Source: Gammaproteobacteria bacterium
GTDB taxonomy: Bacteria; Pseudomonadota; Gammaproteobacteria; Steroidobacterales; Steroidobacteraceae
DNA length: 64,000 nt
Reading direction: 5' to 3'
NCBI GenBank assembly: GCA_021323735.1
Contig: JAJPKM010000003.1
Location: 1-64,000, forward strand
The notes under the pieces were generated by a model, which was given only the letters and a program-made list of their open reading frames with translations, had not been told where the DNA came from and did no database searches. The stretch's first letter is position 1, and every line of letters begins with the position of its first letter. A program made the position numbers and the translations under genes. Positions 17,694 to 27,109 of the stretch are shown piece after piece.

Positions 17694-19523
17694 TTATTCG
17701 ACGGTCAGGCTCTTGGCCAAATTCCGCGGCTGATCGACGTCGGTGCCTTTCAGCACCGCCACGTGATAGGCCAGAAGCTGCATGGGGATCGCGAACAGCA
17801 CGGGTGCCTGCAGCGGCGTCGCATGCGCAGGCATTTCGATGACGGTGATGCCGTCTTCGCCATGCATGCCGGCTTTCGGATCGGCGAATACATAGAGCTT
17901 TCCGCCACGGGCGCGCACTTCATGCAAGTTGGATTTGAGCTTTTCCAACAGGTCGTTGCTCGGCGCAACCGCGAAAACCGGCATGTCCTCATCCACCAGG
18001 GCCAGGGGTCCGTGCTTGAGTTCCGCGGCCGGGTAGCCTTCGGCGTGAATGTAGGAAATCTCCTTGAGTTTCAGCGCACCTTCCAGGGCAATGGCCTGCA
18101 GAGGTCCGCGGCCGAGAAACAGTGCGTGGTGCTTTTCGACGAAGAGTTCGGCGAGCGCCTGAATGGTTGCGTCGAGCTTGAGGGTCTTTTCAACCAGACC
18201 CGGCAGCTGCAATAACTGAGACACCAGCGCGGCTTCTTCCGCGGCGGCGGGACCGTTTTTCGCCAATGCAATGGTGAGCATGCTGAGCGCGGTCAGTTGG
18301 GTGGTGAAGGCCTTGGTCGATGCCACCCCGATTTCAGGGCCGGCGCGGGTCAGCAGCACCAGATTCGATTCCCTGACCATGGAGCTTTCGGCGACATTAC
18401 AAATGACGAGCGTCGCCAGATACCCTGCGCGCTTGGCGTTGCGCAGCGCCGCCAAGGTATCCGCAGTCTCGCCTGACTGGGAAATCGTCACGAACAAAGT
18501 GTCCGGGGTAATCACGGGGTCCCGATAGCGATACTCGCTGGCGATCTCGACGCGGGCCGGTATCCGGCAGATCTGTTCTATGAGGTAGCCGGCGACGAGG
18601 CCGGCATGGAAGCTGGTGCCGCAGGCGGCGATATGCACGGCTTTGACGCGCTTGAAAATCTCGGACGCGCCGGGCCCGAAAGCGGCATCCAGCAATTTGC
18701 CGCCTGCCACGCGCTCTTCCAAAGTCTGCGCAATCGCTCGCGGCTGTTCGTGGATTTCCTTGAGCATGGAGTGCCGATATTGCCCACGCTCCACCGCGTC
18801 GGCCGGCAGGTCGCTCTCGCGAACGGCACGCTCGACGGCCACACCGGCCGCACCGATGACCTTCACCGATCGGCGGCGGATTTCGGCGACGTCGCCCTCT
18901 TCGAGAAACATGAAGCGGCGCGTCACCGGCAAAAGCGCGGCCACGTCGGATGCCACGAAATTCTCGTCGATTCCAAGTCCGATGACGGCCGGACAGCCTT
19001 CGCGCGCCATCACGATGCAGTCGGGGTCCGCTTCGCTCAACACGGCGAGCGCGTAGGCTCCGCGCAGTTCGGCCACCGTCTTGGCGACCGCGGTCAGCAA
19101 GTCGGCGGACTCGGCCAAATGATAATGAATGCGGTGAGCGATCACCTCGGTGTCCGTTTCCGAGGTGAAGGCATAGCCCAAACGCTTCAGCTCGGTGCGC
19201 AGCAGCTCATGATTTTCGATGATGCCGTTGTGGACGATCGCGATGCGGTCGCGCGAGATGTGGGGGTGGGCATTTTCGGTCGTCGGCACCCCGTGGGTCG
19301 CCCAACGGGTATGCGCGATGCCCACCGAGCCGGTAACGGGTTTGGCGTCCAGCGCGTCCTGCAGGACCTTGACCTTCCCGACGGTACGAACTCGGGCCAG
19401 CTGACCGTCATTTAGAACGGCCAACCCGGCGGAGTCGTAGCCGCGATATTCCAGACGCCGCAAGCCCTCCATCAGAATGGGAACAGCGCTGCGCTCTGCC
19501 ACCACACCCACAATGCCGCACAT
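17694..19523 (-). CDS. glmS: glutamine-fructose-6-phosphate aminotransferase (isomerizing)
   Basis: 609 residues, the normal length. It makes glucosamine-6-phosphate from fructose-6-phosphate and glutamine, the first step to UDP-GlcNAc for peptidoglycan and LPS. The N-terminal glutaminase begins M-C-G-I-V-G, with Cys2 as nucleophile after Met removal. Two SIS sugar-isomerase domains follow (about 290-420 and 460-600), and the C-terminus L-A-K-S-L-T-V-E closes the active site. GlmU, which acts later in the same pathway, is encoded 6 kb away on the same strand. In many relatives the two genes are adjacent; here an accessory block separates them. Confidence 0.98.
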   Translation of the reverse strand: MCGIVGVVAERSAVPILMEGLRRLEYRGYDSAGLAVLNDGQLARVRTVGKVKVLQDALDAKPVTGSVGIAHTRWATHGVPTTENAHPHISRDRIAIVHNGIIENHELLRTELKRLGYAFTSETDTEVIAHRIHYHLAESADLLTAVAKTVAELRGAYALAVLSEADPDCIVMAREGCPAVIGLGIDENFVASDVAALLPVTRRFMFLEEGDVAEIRRRSVKVIGAAGVAVERAVRESDLPADAVERGQYRHSMLKEIHEQPRAIAQTLEERVAGGKLLDAAFGPGASEIFKRVKAVHIAACGTSFHAGLVAGYLIEQICRIPARVEIASEYRYRDPVITPDTLFVTISQSGETADTLAALRNAKRAGYLATLVICNVAESSMVRESNLVLLTRAGPEIGVASTKAFTTQLTALSMLTIALAKNGPAAAEEAALVSQLLQLPGLVEKTLKLDATIQALAELFVEKHHALFLGRGPLQAIALEGALKLKEISYIHAEGYPAAELKHGPLALVDEDMPVFAVAPSNDLLEKLKSNLHEVRARGGKLYVFADPKAGMHGEDGITVIEMPAHATPLQAPVLFAIPMQLLAYHVAVLKGTDVDQPRNLAKSLTVE

Positions 19524-19640
19524 GTACTTCCGGTCCTGGAAAATAAAGGGTGCCTAGTGTGCCCGAGATGCTCAGGAAATCCAGGCCTTTCCCCGGCGCC
19601 GGCGTCGCCACGGGCACGGGCCTATTATTGTTTATCCATT

Positions 19641-19680
19641 AATACTACTTGCTAAATAGTATTAGTAACTATATAGTATT
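19641..19680 (+). promoter_or_regulatory. promoter overlapping inverted repeats, drives leaderless padR
   Basis: A -35 TTGCTA (19649-19654) and a -10 TATAGT (19672-19677) are separated by exactly 17 bases. The promoter is embedded in three copies of a heptamer: AATACTA (19641-19647) and TAGTATT (19657-19663, 19674-19680). The first two form a perfect inverted repeat with a 9-base spacer, and ACTATATAGT (19668-19677) is itself a palindrome covering the -10. The start codon at 19686 is only 8 bases from the -10, so the message is probably leaderless. The repeats are the obvious autoregulatory target of the PadR protein. Confidence 0.65.
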
Positions 19681-19685
19681 ATCTA

Positions 19686-20084
19686 ATGGACGATAGTAGC
19701 GGTCGCAAGTTTCAGAAAGAGCTCAACGGGGGCCTGGTGGGCCTCGTTTTGCTGGCGGTGCTCGCGGAAACGGATGAGGATCTCTATGGCTATGAAATCG
19801 CCAAGCGACTGGCGAGCGCCAACGAGGGCATGTCCATCTTCAAGGAGGGCACCATTTATCCGGTGCTTCGCGCGCTTTCGGCGGGAGAGTTGTTGACCAG
19901 CCGAATCGTGCCCTCCTACGCCGGCCCCCCACGCCGCTACTACCGGATCACCGAGCAGGGCCGGGCCGTGCTGGCGGAATGGAAGGGCATTTGGCGAAGT
20001 ACCCGCGACTTCGTAGACCGATTTATCGAGGCAAAGGCTTTCGGTGACCCGAAGCCCAGTGTTTCTCCGGGAGAAATAGCATGA
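19686..20084 (+). CDS. PadR-family transcriptional regulator
   Basis: 132 residues with the PadR winged helix: L-Y-G-Y-E-I-A-K-R-L, the E-G-T-I-Y-P-V-L-R-A-L recognition region and the wing R-R-Y-Y-R-I-T-E-Q-G-R. A short C-terminal dimerisation helix follows. The gene has no Shine-Dalgarno sequence and sits immediately after its promoter. The stop overlaps the next ATG (ATGA at 20081-20084), so regulator and membrane protein are translationally coupled. In such PadR/HAAS pairs the regulator usually represses its own operon in response to envelope stress; that function is known for relatives only. Confidence 0.9.
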   Translation: MDDSSGRKFQKELNGGLVGLVLLAVLAETDEDLYGYEIAKRLASANEGMSIFKEGTIYPVLRALSAGELLTSRIVPSYAGPPRRYYRITEQGRAVLAEWKGIWRSTRDFVDRFIEAKAFGDPKPSVSPGEIA

Positions 20085-21049
20085 ACCGTAGCGCGCCGCG
20101 TTCCATCGATCAGTACTTGAGACAGCTCCGCGAAGAACTCGCCGGCGCCGACGCCGCGCTCATTCAGGATGCTCTCTACGACGCCGAGGAATATCTGCGC
20201 GCCGAGGTGGCCGCGCATCCCGACAAATCCGAATCCGATGTGCTCGAACTCATTGCCTCGACCTATGGCGCACCGGACGAGGTGGCCGCCGCCTATCGCG
20301 ACACCGAGATCAAGGTCAAAGCAGCCATGGCATCGCCGCGTGTGGTACCGAGGTCCAAGATCGGCGCTTTCTTCGGCGTGTTTCTGGATCCGCACGCCTA
20401 CACCTCTTTGTTCTTCATGCTGCTGTGCCTGGCCACCGGCATCATCGACTTCGTGTTCGCGGTCACCGGGCTGTCGCTCTCCGCGGGATTGGCCGTCCTG
20501 ATCATCGGGGTGCCCTTCTTCCTCATGTTCATGGCGGTGGGCCGGGCGCTGTCGCTGGCCGAAGGGCGCCTGATCGAAGCCATGACGGGCGTGCGCATGC
20601 CGCGACGTCCGGTGTACCAGGGCCGTACCTTGAGCTTCTGGGCGCGTATCGGCGAGATGCTGAAGGACCGGCGCACTTGGACCACCATCGCCTATTTTGT
20701 GCTCATGCTGCCCATCGGCATTGTTTACTTCGTCATTGCCATAACCGGACTGTCCGTGAGCCTGACATTCATCGCGTTGCCGATCATCGTGGTCTTGAGC
20801 CAGTCCGGCTGGTTCGGCCTGAGTGGGGTTGAGGTGTTCTCGCATGTGCAGCCCCAGTGGCTGTTGGAATCCGGGGTCGGCATTCCACTCTTCGGCGTGG
20901 CGGGCGTGTTGTCGCTGACCTTGCTCATGCATCTGGCGCGCGGCATCGGCCGGCTGCACGCCCAGTTCGCCAAGACCATGCTGGTGGCGCGAATCGCGCA
21001 CGATACGCCGCGGGCCGCCGAAGCCGCGGTAGCGCTCTCTACGAATTGA
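20081..21049 (+). CDS. HAAS/DUF1700-like N-terminus with multispanning membrane sensor domain
   Basis: 322 residues. Residues 1-75 are a soluble helical HAAS-type domain (I-D-Q-Y-L-R-Q-L-R-E-E-L and A-P-D-E-V-A-A-A-Y) typical of proteins encoded next to PadR regulators. Residues 100-305 contain about six membrane helices arranged as two similar hairpin blocks (I-I-D-F-V-F-A-V-T-G-L-S-L-S and I-V-Y-F-V-I-A-I-T-G-L-S-V-S), suggesting an internal duplication of a putative sensor module. It is probably a membrane partner that modulates the PadR protein. The molecular activity is unknown. Confidence 0.82.
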   Translation: MNRSAPRSIDQYLRQLREELAGADAALIQDALYDAEEYLRAEVAAHPDKSESDVLELIASTYGAPDEVAAAYRDTEIKVKAAMASPRVVPRSKIGAFFGVFLDPHAYTSLFFMLLCLATGIIDFVFAVTGLSLSAGLAVLIIGVPFFLMFMAVGRALSLAEGRLIEAMTGVRMPRRPVYQGRTLSFWARIGEMLKDRRTWTTIAYFVLMLPIGIVYFVIAITGLSVSLTFIALPIIVVLSQSGWFGLSGVEVFSHVQPQWLLESGVGIPLFGVAGVLSLTLLMHLARGIGRLHAQFAKTMLVARIAHDTPRAAEAAVALSTN

Positions 21050-21068
21050 CCGCGGCTCTGAGCGCCCG

Positions 21069-21087
21069 CTCGAGGCTTTTGCTCGAG
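21069..21087. terminator. hairpin between convergent genes
   Basis: CTCGAG-GCTTTTG-CTCGAG forms a six-pair stem with a seven-base loop in the 50-base gap between the convergent HAAS membrane protein and amidohydrolase genes. No T-run follows on either strand, so the role as a terminator is tentative. Confidence 0.3.
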
Positions 21088-21099
21088 ACGAGCTTGCGT

Positions 21100-23598
21100 C
21101 TAACGCGCGGCGTGAGGCTCAAGGCCGGTGTCGCTTCCGGCCACGATGCGGCCGTCTTTGATGACCAGCGCCACTTCGCGCAAGGCCTCGATGTGCTCTA
21201 GCGGATTCGCGTTGAGCAGCAGCATGTCGGCGGCATTGCCGGCTTTGAGAACTCCGGCGTCCTGCCGCTCGAAATACGCAGCCGGTTCGAGCGTTGCCGT
21301 CTTCAGAGCTTCATAGGGCGAGAGGCCGGCGCGAACCAATAGTGCGAGTTCGTGCCAGAGTCCGCGCACGGCCGGCGTGCAAGGACTCGGTCCGTCACTG
21401 CCCGCGAGCAGCCGTACTCCAGCGGCATGGATGTGCGTTACGTCATCGAGTTCCGCCTGCAACGCGCGTTGATGAAGATCGCGTTGCGGCCCGTCAAATG
21501 CCGCGCCGGACGAATCACAGCCGCGGTCAAAGTCCAGCACCAGAGTCGGTGTCCACCATATGGGATGCTCTGCCATACGCTGCAAGACAGCCTGGCAGCG
21601 GGCCGGTTCGCGTTGTTCGCGCAACGCAAGCTCTTCTCGATCCCGTGCGGTCAAATCATGGGCGAACGCGGATAGCCACCGTTCCGCGGCTTCGCGCGTC
21701 GCTATACGGCCGCAGCTCTTGGACAGGTGTACCTCCATGTGCTCGATGCTTCGCTGGCCGGCATTGCGTGCCGCGTCGAGATCAAGATCGAACGGCAGGT
21801 GCCCGGCAACCGCCAAACCCCGATGGTGAGCCGCTGCGACCACTGCCGTGTAGGTTCGAGAATCGACCCCGCTGTAAATCTTGATGAACTGCGAGCCGCC
21901 GCCTGCCAGTGCTTCCACTTGCGCATCGGCGTCAACAGGATCTGCCACGTGGATCTCGTTTGGACGGCTCCACGGCGTCGATGGTCCGTTGACCACGGGG
22001 CCCGAGGCAATCACTTCCGGCAGTGGTTCGGTGGTCTTCGCCTCGGCCTCACGAAAGGCCCGCAGTTCTTCCCGGGTAGAGCCCATTTCTCGAACACCCA
22101 CGATCCCTTGGCGCAGCATGCCGGCGAGCAGATCGACCGCCGCCATCCCCGGAGCTTGGTCCAGGACGTGTACATGCATGTCCCAAAGGCCGGGAATGGC
22201 GAATTTTCCGGTGCCGTCGATCACTCGTGCCAAGTGGGAAGTCGGCAGATCATGGCCGATCGCGGCGATCCGATTCCCTGCGATCAGTACGCTTCGATCG
22301 TCGTCGACGCGCTCGCCCTGCATCGAAATGACCGCCACGTGCGCGATGGCCAGGTCGGCCAACGGCAAACCCCGTTTGACGCGCAGTGCGATATGCGAGA
22401 CGGCGGAGAAATCCATGGTCGGATCGCCGTTGAGGGCGAGAAAGCTCGCTTCGTAGCCCGGCGCGAGGACGCCGATCCTGCGCTTGGGAAAAATGTACTG
22501 CGGCGTGGCTTCGGCGATCGACACCAGCGCTTCCCCTGCCGAAAAGACGCCAAGATCGATGAGATAGCGCGCCTCGTGAATCGCCGCGTCGGGCGCACCG
22601 TCGGTGCCGATGAGCAAAGGAACGCCCGCGGCTTTCAGCTTCCTAAGATTCGCGCGCTGCATGGCCTGCACGGCAGGTATGCGCGCCTTGTCCCCCGTCA
22701 GCGCCAGCCCTGCGGTGGTCACCACGACCATGCGCGCCCGCGCTGCGTCCTTCGCATCGTTGTCGGTGATTTGGTACATCGACAAAGGACCGGTGAGGGC
22801 GAGGTAGCCGGGCATGTGCGCTGCTTCGTCGACCCCCGCCGCCACGGCGACTCGAAAGTCCGCGGCCGTTTCGATGTGCGCAGCGACGCGCAGCCCGCGC
22901 CGGTGCGCGCCCGCGACGATGGCCGACACCAGTTTGGGATCTAGCCCCTTGGATCCTCGATAAGCAGGGTCATCTTTGCGCCGTTCGAACTCCTCGGAAT
23001 ACAGCAACATGATCTTGATGAATTGCGCGTGCTGGGACACCAGGCGATCGAGAACCGGGCCGACATCGGAGAGTTTGGTGACATAGTGGAATGCGTCGCC
23101 GATGAAGTCCTGGGGCTGCAAGGCCGGATAGACATACTTGGCCAGCACATCGACGTAGAGTTTTTCGGGATGTCCGCCGGGCGCGGTGATGCCACCCATC
23201 GACAGCAAGAAGTCGACATCTTGCGGGCCATGCAGTGCGGCACGCAGGTTCGGCGCCGAGCTGGCCAACACATTGGGATTCATCAAGTAGAAGATGCCGG
23301 CAGCTTCCGCGGTCGTGTTCACTTGTGAAGGCAATCCGGCCATGTGGTTGTGCGCATCGGCAAAGGGCGGCACGACGAAGGCGCCACGCAGATCGATGGA
23401 GCCGCTCGTCGGCCGTGCGGGCGCTTGCACGAAGAAGCCGTTCTTCACATAGCGTGTGCCCTTCGCGAAGGAGGCGCCCGTCCACCAGTTGCCGTTCTCG
23501 TAGGCTACGGTGTCGGTTGCCCAGGCTGATTGCGCGAAGGCAAGCATCAGCAACGGGGCGAATAGGTTCCATGGGGCGGCAACAAAGCGGCGAGTCAT
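21100..23598 (-). CDS. tandem amidohydrolase fusion, secreted
   Basis: 832 residues, about twice a normal amidohydrolase, with a Sec signal peptide ending near A-W-A-T (residue 28). Two complete imidazolonepropionase-like TIM-barrel units are visible. Unit 1 (about 30-425) has D-A-H-N-H at 81-85, a lysine in I-K-I-M, A-A-H-I-E, D-E-A-A-H and the aspartate G-T-D-G. Unit 2 (about 430-825) has D-M-H-V-H near 475, K-I-Y-S-G, A-G-H-L-P, I-E-H-M and G-S-D-G. Each unit also has its own beta-sandwich strands (L-A-P-G-Y-E-A-S-F-L-A-L and L-K-A-G-N-A-A-D-M-L-L-L). Both metal sites look intact. It would hydrolyse amide or cyclic amide bonds, perhaps dipeptides, in the periplasm; the substrates are unknown. 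Confidence 0.87.
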   Translation of the reverse strand: MTRRFVAAPWNLFAPLLMLAFAQSAWATDTVAYENGNWWTGASFAKGTRYVKNGFFVQAPARPTSGSIDLRGAFVVPPFADAHNHMAGLPSQVNTTAEAAGIFYLMNPNVLASSAPNLRAALHGPQDVDFLLSMGGITAPGGHPEKLYVDVLAKYVYPALQPQDFIGDAFHYVTKLSDVGPVLDRLVSQHAQFIKIMLLYSEEFERRKDDPAYRGSKGLDPKLVSAIVAGAHRRGLRVAAHIETAADFRVAVAAGVDEAAHMPGYLALTGPLSMYQITDNDAKDAARARMVVVTTAGLALTGDKARIPAVQAMQRANLRKLKAAGVPLLIGTDGAPDAAIHEARYLIDLGVFSAGEALVSIAEATPQYIFPKRRIGVLAPGYEASFLALNGDPTMDFSAVSHIALRVKRGLPLADLAIAHVAVISMQGERVDDDRSVLIAGNRIAAIGHDLPTSHLARVIDGTGKFAIPGLWDMHVHVLDQAPGMAAVDLLAGMLRQGIVGVREMGSTREELRAFREAEAKTTEPLPEVIASGPVVNGPSTPWSRPNEIHVADPVDADAQVEALAGGGSQFIKIYSGVDSRTYTAVVAAAHHRGLAVAGHLPFDLDLDAARNAGQRSIEHMEVHLSKSCGRIATREAAERWLSAFAHDLTARDREELALREQREPARCQAVLQRMAEHPIWWTPTLVLDFDRGCDSSGAAFDGPQRDLHQRALQAELDDVTHIHAAGVRLLAGSDGPSPCTPAVRGLWHELALLVRAGLSPYEALKTATLEPAAYFERQDAGVLKAGNAADMLLLNANPLEHIEALREVALVIKDGRIVAGSDTGLEPHAAR

Positions 23599-23676
23599 TG
23601 ATCCGGAATATCACGAAAATAAACGCGCCGGAAATGCTTTGTCGTGAGTTGCGGCCGGCGTGCCGCGGGCGGGAGG

Positions 23677-24414
23677 TTAGAAGGTAGCCAGTCCCAGCCG
23701 CGTGCGGATGTCGCCGTGATGGGAACGGCTGATGGGCACCGTTGAACCATCGCGCATGTCGATCAGGTAGTCGCCGTCGCCGCGCCCGCGTATCGCTCGG
23801 ATGCCGGCAATGCGCACGAGGCAGGATCGGTGTACGCGGACGAAGTGCTCGGGATCGAGCTGCGGTTGCAGGTCCCGCAGCGAGCCACGCAACAGGTAGC
23901 GGCGTCCACGGCTCGTGAACACGAGGTAGTGATCGTCGGCATCGATGCGATCGATGTCGCTCAGATCGATGAAGTGGCTTCCCATACGGTCCTTGACCGT
24001 CAGGCGCGAGAGATATACCGGAGCTCTGCGATCGTTTGCCGCGGTGTCGGGCAATCTTGCCAGTGCGCGATCGAGCGCGAGACGAAAGCGCTCGCGTCGG
24101 AAGGGTTTGAGCAAGTAGTCGCGCGCGTCGAGATCAAAAGCCCGCAACGCGTGTTCGTCGAACGCAGTCACCAAGACGACCGCCGGTCGTGTATTTTCCG
24201 CCAGCCCCGCCAGTAGATCCAAGCCGTTTCCGTCCGGCAAATGAATGTCGAGGAAAGCGATCTGTGGGCACTGCATCGCAATCATTTTCGCCGCCTGTCT
24301 GTGGCTGGAGGCCTCGCCCACGACGGTGACTCGGGGTTCATCTGCGAGATAGCGGCGCAGCTTCGCGCGCGCCGGCGGCATGTCATCCACGATCAGCGTT
24401 CGAATGGCGCTCAT
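23677..24414 (-). CDS. LytTR-family response regulator
   Basis: 245 residues. The receiver domain has acidic residues D10-D11, phospho-acceptor D56 in F-L-D-I-H-L-P and the K-P-F motif. The C-terminal LytTR DNA-binding domain (about 140-245) shows the H-R-S-C-L-V-R motif. ATG 24414 is chosen: AGGGGT precedes it and the first receiver strand follows at once, whereas the longer frame to 24612 lies inside the upstream kinase gene. It begins 4 bases after the stop of that histidine kinase, so the two form a LytS/LytR-type pair. Target genes are unknown. Confidence 0.92.
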   Translation of the reverse strand: MSAIRTLIVDDMPPARAKLRRYLADEPRVTVVGEASSHRQAAKMIAMQCPQIAFLDIHLPDGNGLDLLAGLAENTRPAVVLVTAFDEHALRAFDLDARDYLLKPFRRERFRLALDRALARLPDTAANDRRAPVYLSRLTVKDRMGSHFIDLSDIDRIDADDHYLVFTSRGRRYLLRGSLRDLQPQLDPEHFVRVHRSCLVRIAGIRAIRGRGDGDYLIDMRDGSTVPISRSHHGDIRTRLGLATF

Positions 24415-24418
24415 ACCC

Positions 24419-25582
24419 CTATGCCGCCATTCGCCGAAACGGGATGGACAAGGACACGACGGCCCCACCTTCCGGCCGGTGCCTGAGCGCGAAATCATGC
24501 TCCTCGCCGTACAGCACAGCCAAGCGTTCACGCACATTGGCGAGGCCGACGCCGCCCGCCGCGGTTCGCAGCGGGGCTGTACCGTGTTCCGGAGCGTCGC
24601 GATGCGGACCATCGACCTTTAGCCCGTCATTGCTCAGGGAAATCAGCAATGTGTGGTTCGCTACGCGGGCATCTAAAATAATGCTGCCGCCGTGTTCCAG
24701 ACGGCAAACGCCGTGCGTGATGGCGTTTTCGACTAAGGGCTGCAGAAGCATGCACGGCACGGCGGCCGAGCCGGCATCGCTACTTACGTCGAATTGCACG
24801 CGAATACGGTCGGGAATCAGCATGGTATACAGCTCCGCATATTGACGCACGAGCGAGATTTCCTGTGCCAGCGGGATTTGCGCCGGCGTGGCGGACAGCG
24901 TCTTGCGCAGGATGTCGCTCAGGCGGCTCAACGATTCATCAGCGAGTGCGGGATTGTCGTAGCCCAATGCGGAAATCGAATTGAGGGTATTGAACAGAAA
25001 GTGCGGGTTGAGTTGCGCGGTCAACGCCTGCAAGCGCGATTCCAGCAGCAGCCGTTCACGCCGCTGGTAGCGCTGAAAATAGGCGGTCGCATAGCCGACA
25101 CCCAATACCGAGATATAGCTGGTCGCCGCGTAGAAACTCGCGATGGTCGTTTGACGCTTCCACCACGCAAATTCGGATCCTGGGGTGGTATCGAGAAAGG
25201 GCTGCATCAGCAGTACACCCGCACCGCTGGCCGCCACGGTGATGGCCATACCTAACGGGAAGTGAATGGCGAGTTGCCGTCCCAGCGCCCGACTCTGCAG
25301 TGGGAGTTTCTCAGCGATGCGCAGGATCAGGGGCGTGGCGAGCATCCACGGCACCAGAGAGGCTAAGACCTCGGCGAACACCAGCACCCAATAACGCGCT
25401 GAATTTGCGGGGAGACCGTTGACCAGCAAAGCCGACGGGGTACGGATGAGGGCGAGCAGAGTCCAGGCGGCGATAATCAACGCGCCGCGCCTTGCATCCG
25501 CTCCCCTGCTGCCAACGGGGTTTTCGCGGATTCCTTTAGGCTGTCTCCTAACCTTTGGGCTTGAGGGCTCTCGCAATGACAT
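24419..25582 (-). CDS. LytS/YehU-type sensor histidine kinase
   Basis: 387 residues. Four hydrophobic helices (about 34-55, 64-90, 105-127, 148-170) form a membrane sensor. The His-kinase domain is of the LytS type: phospho-acceptor H194 in L-N-P-H-F-L-F-N-T-L-N, then ATPase motifs L-Q-P-L-V-E-N-A-I-T-H-G and G-G-V-G-L-A-N-V-R-E-R-L. There are no tandem extracellular cache domains, so the signal probably comes through or within the membrane. The ATG at 25582 lies 35 bases inside the end of glmU and has only a weak AAGAAAAAG ribosome site, so a downstream start is possible. It is co-directional with glmU. Confidence 0.9.
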   Translation of the reverse strand: MSLREPSSPKVRRQPKGIRENPVGSRGADARRGALIIAAWTLLALIRTPSALLVNGLPANSARYWVLVFAEVLASLVPWMLATPLILRIAEKLPLQSRALGRQLAIHFPLGMAITVAASGAGVLLMQPFLDTTPGSEFAWWKRQTTIASFYAATSYISVLGVGYATAYFQRYQRRERLLLESRLQALTAQLNPHFLFNTLNSISALGYDNPALADESLSRLSDILRKTLSATPAQIPLAQEISLVRQYAELYTMLIPDRIRVQFDVSSDAGSAAVPCMLLQPLVENAITHGVCRLEHGGSIILDARVANHTLLISLSNDGLKVDGPHRDAPEHGTAPLRTAAGGVGLANVRERLAVLYGEEHDFALRHRPEGGAVVSLSIPFRRMAA

Positions 25583-26960
25583 CGGCTTTTTCTTGCTCGT
25601 CGAGTTTGCCGGGCCGATTCCAGGTATCGACCGTGACCTGCTTGGAGCGTTCCAGGGTCAGTTTCCCCTCGGGCGTGCTCGCGGTAATCGTGGATCCCGC
25701 GCCGGTGGTGGCGCCTGCGCCGATGCGCACCGGGGCGACCATCATGGTGCCGGAGCCGATGAAGGCGCCGTCGTCGATGAACGTGGGCCACTTGTTCTTG
25801 CCGTCGTAATTGCAGGTGATGCTGCCGGCGCCGACATTCACATCCTTCCCCACCTGGGAATCCCCGAGGTAGGTCAGATGGTTGGCTTTGCTGCCCGCGC
25901 CGATTTCAGTGTTCTTGACCTCGACGAAATTGCCGATGTGCACCTCGGCATGCATGACAGTGCCGGGACGCAAACGCGCGAATGGGCCAATGCGGCAATT
26001 CTGCGCCACGACGGCGTGGTCGAGCATGCTGTTGGCAAAGATCTCGGTGCCCGCTCCAATCTGGGAGTCGGCAATGACGCAGTTAGGCCCCACCTTGACG
26101 CCTGCCGCCAGATGCACCTTACCGATGAGGACGGTGTTCACGTCGATGAACACGTCGCGGCCGACCTGGACGTCGCCGCGGACGTCGATGCGCGTGGGAT
26201 CGGCCAGCGTCGCCCCCGCCAGCATCAGGCTCTCCGCCCGTTGGCGCCGGTAGCCGGCCTCGACCTGCGCCAGTTGGATCTTGTCGTTGACGCCGGCAAC
26301 CTCTAGGGCATTCGCCGCCGCTATCGCTTCGACGCGGTTGCCGGACTGCACGGCGCCCGCGACCACATCGGTGAGGAAATACTCGCGCTGCGTATTGTCC
26401 CTTCCCAGCCCCAGCAGCCACTCCCGTAAGCGTCCGGCCGGAGCGGCCATGAGACCGGAATTCACTTCGCGAATCCTGAGCTGCTCTGCGTTCGCGTCGC
26501 GGTGTTCCACGATGGCGGCGACGCCGCCCTGCGCATCCCGCAGGATGCGTCCATAACCGCTGGCATCGTCGACCGTGACCGATAGCACGGCGAGCGCACC
26601 TTCGCGGGCGGCTGCCACCAATTTCGCTAAGGTGTGGGCGCTGATCAGCGGCACATCGCCGTACAGCACCAGCACCGTATGGTCATCGGGGATGACACAC
26701 ATGGCCTGCATCACGGCATGGCCCGTGCCCAGCTGCTCGGCTTGCAGAATCCACTCGACGTTTTCGTGGGCGAGGGCCGCCTGCACCTGCGCGCCGCCGT
26801 GCCCGTAGACCACGTAGATGTTGCCGGGGGTCAACGCGTGCGCGGTGCCGATCACGTGCTTGAGCAGCGGTGCGCCGGCCAAGGGCTGCAGCACCTTCGG
26901 CAAGTCGGAATTCATCCGTTTGCCCTGACCGGCTGCCAAGATCACGACCGAAAGCTGCAT
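25548..26960 (-). CDS. glmU: bifunctional UDP-GlcNAc pyrophosphorylase / glucosamine-1-P acetyltransferase
   Basis: 470 residues, slightly longer than the E. coli enzyme. It acetylates glucosamine-1-phosphate and then couples it to UTP. The N-terminal Rossmann uridyltransferase shows L-A-A-G-Q-G-K-R-M near residue 8 followed by P-K-V-L. Residues 250-450 are a left-handed beta helix of hexapeptide repeats ending in the acetyl-CoA site (N-Y-D-G-K-N-K region and G-S-G-T-M-M-V-A-P-V). It lies 149 bases downstream of atpC, the usual gammaproteobacterial position. Confidence 0.98.
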   Translation of the reverse strand: MQLSVVILAAGQGKRMNSDLPKVLQPLAGAPLLKHVIGTAHALTPGNIYVVYGHGGAQVQAALAHENVEWILQAEQLGTGHAVMQAMCVIPDDHTVLVLYGDVPLISAHTLAKLVAAAREGALAVLSVTVDDASGYGRILRDAQGGVAAIVEHRDANAEQLRIREVNSGLMAAPAGRLREWLLGLGRDNTQREYFLTDVVAGAVQSGNRVEAIAAANALEVAGVNDKIQLAQVEAGYRRQRAESLMLAGATLADPTRIDVRGDVQVGRDVFIDVNTVLIGKVHLAAGVKVGPNCVIADSQIGAGTEIFANSMLDHAVVAQNCRIGPFARLRPGTVMHAEVHIGNFVEVKNTEIGAGSKANHLTYLGDSQVGKDVNVGAGSITCNYDGKNKWPTFIDDGAFIGSGTMMVAPVRIGAGATTGAGSTITASTPEGKLTLERSKQVTVDTWNRPGKLDEQEKADVIARALKPKG

Positions 26961-27109
26961 AGAACCCCGGGGTGACAGATCCTCTAACCTGACCTATCCA
27001 CGAACGACGAAAGAGCTCGAAGAACGGGACGGGCTTGAATATACCAATCGTTCATCGAATAGTTAATGCTAGGAGCCTGTCCGAATTTCGCGACATGCTC
27101 GGCATGCTT

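Noticed and set aside
21950-21965. GCCACGTGG as a further parS site
   Set aside because: Only the CACGTG core matches; the arms do not fit the GTTCCACGTGGAAC palindrome.
21727-22944. 405-residue plus-strand ORF antisense to the tandem amidohydrolase
   Set aside because: No family features and the same composition as other antisense shadows; the real gene is on the minus strand.
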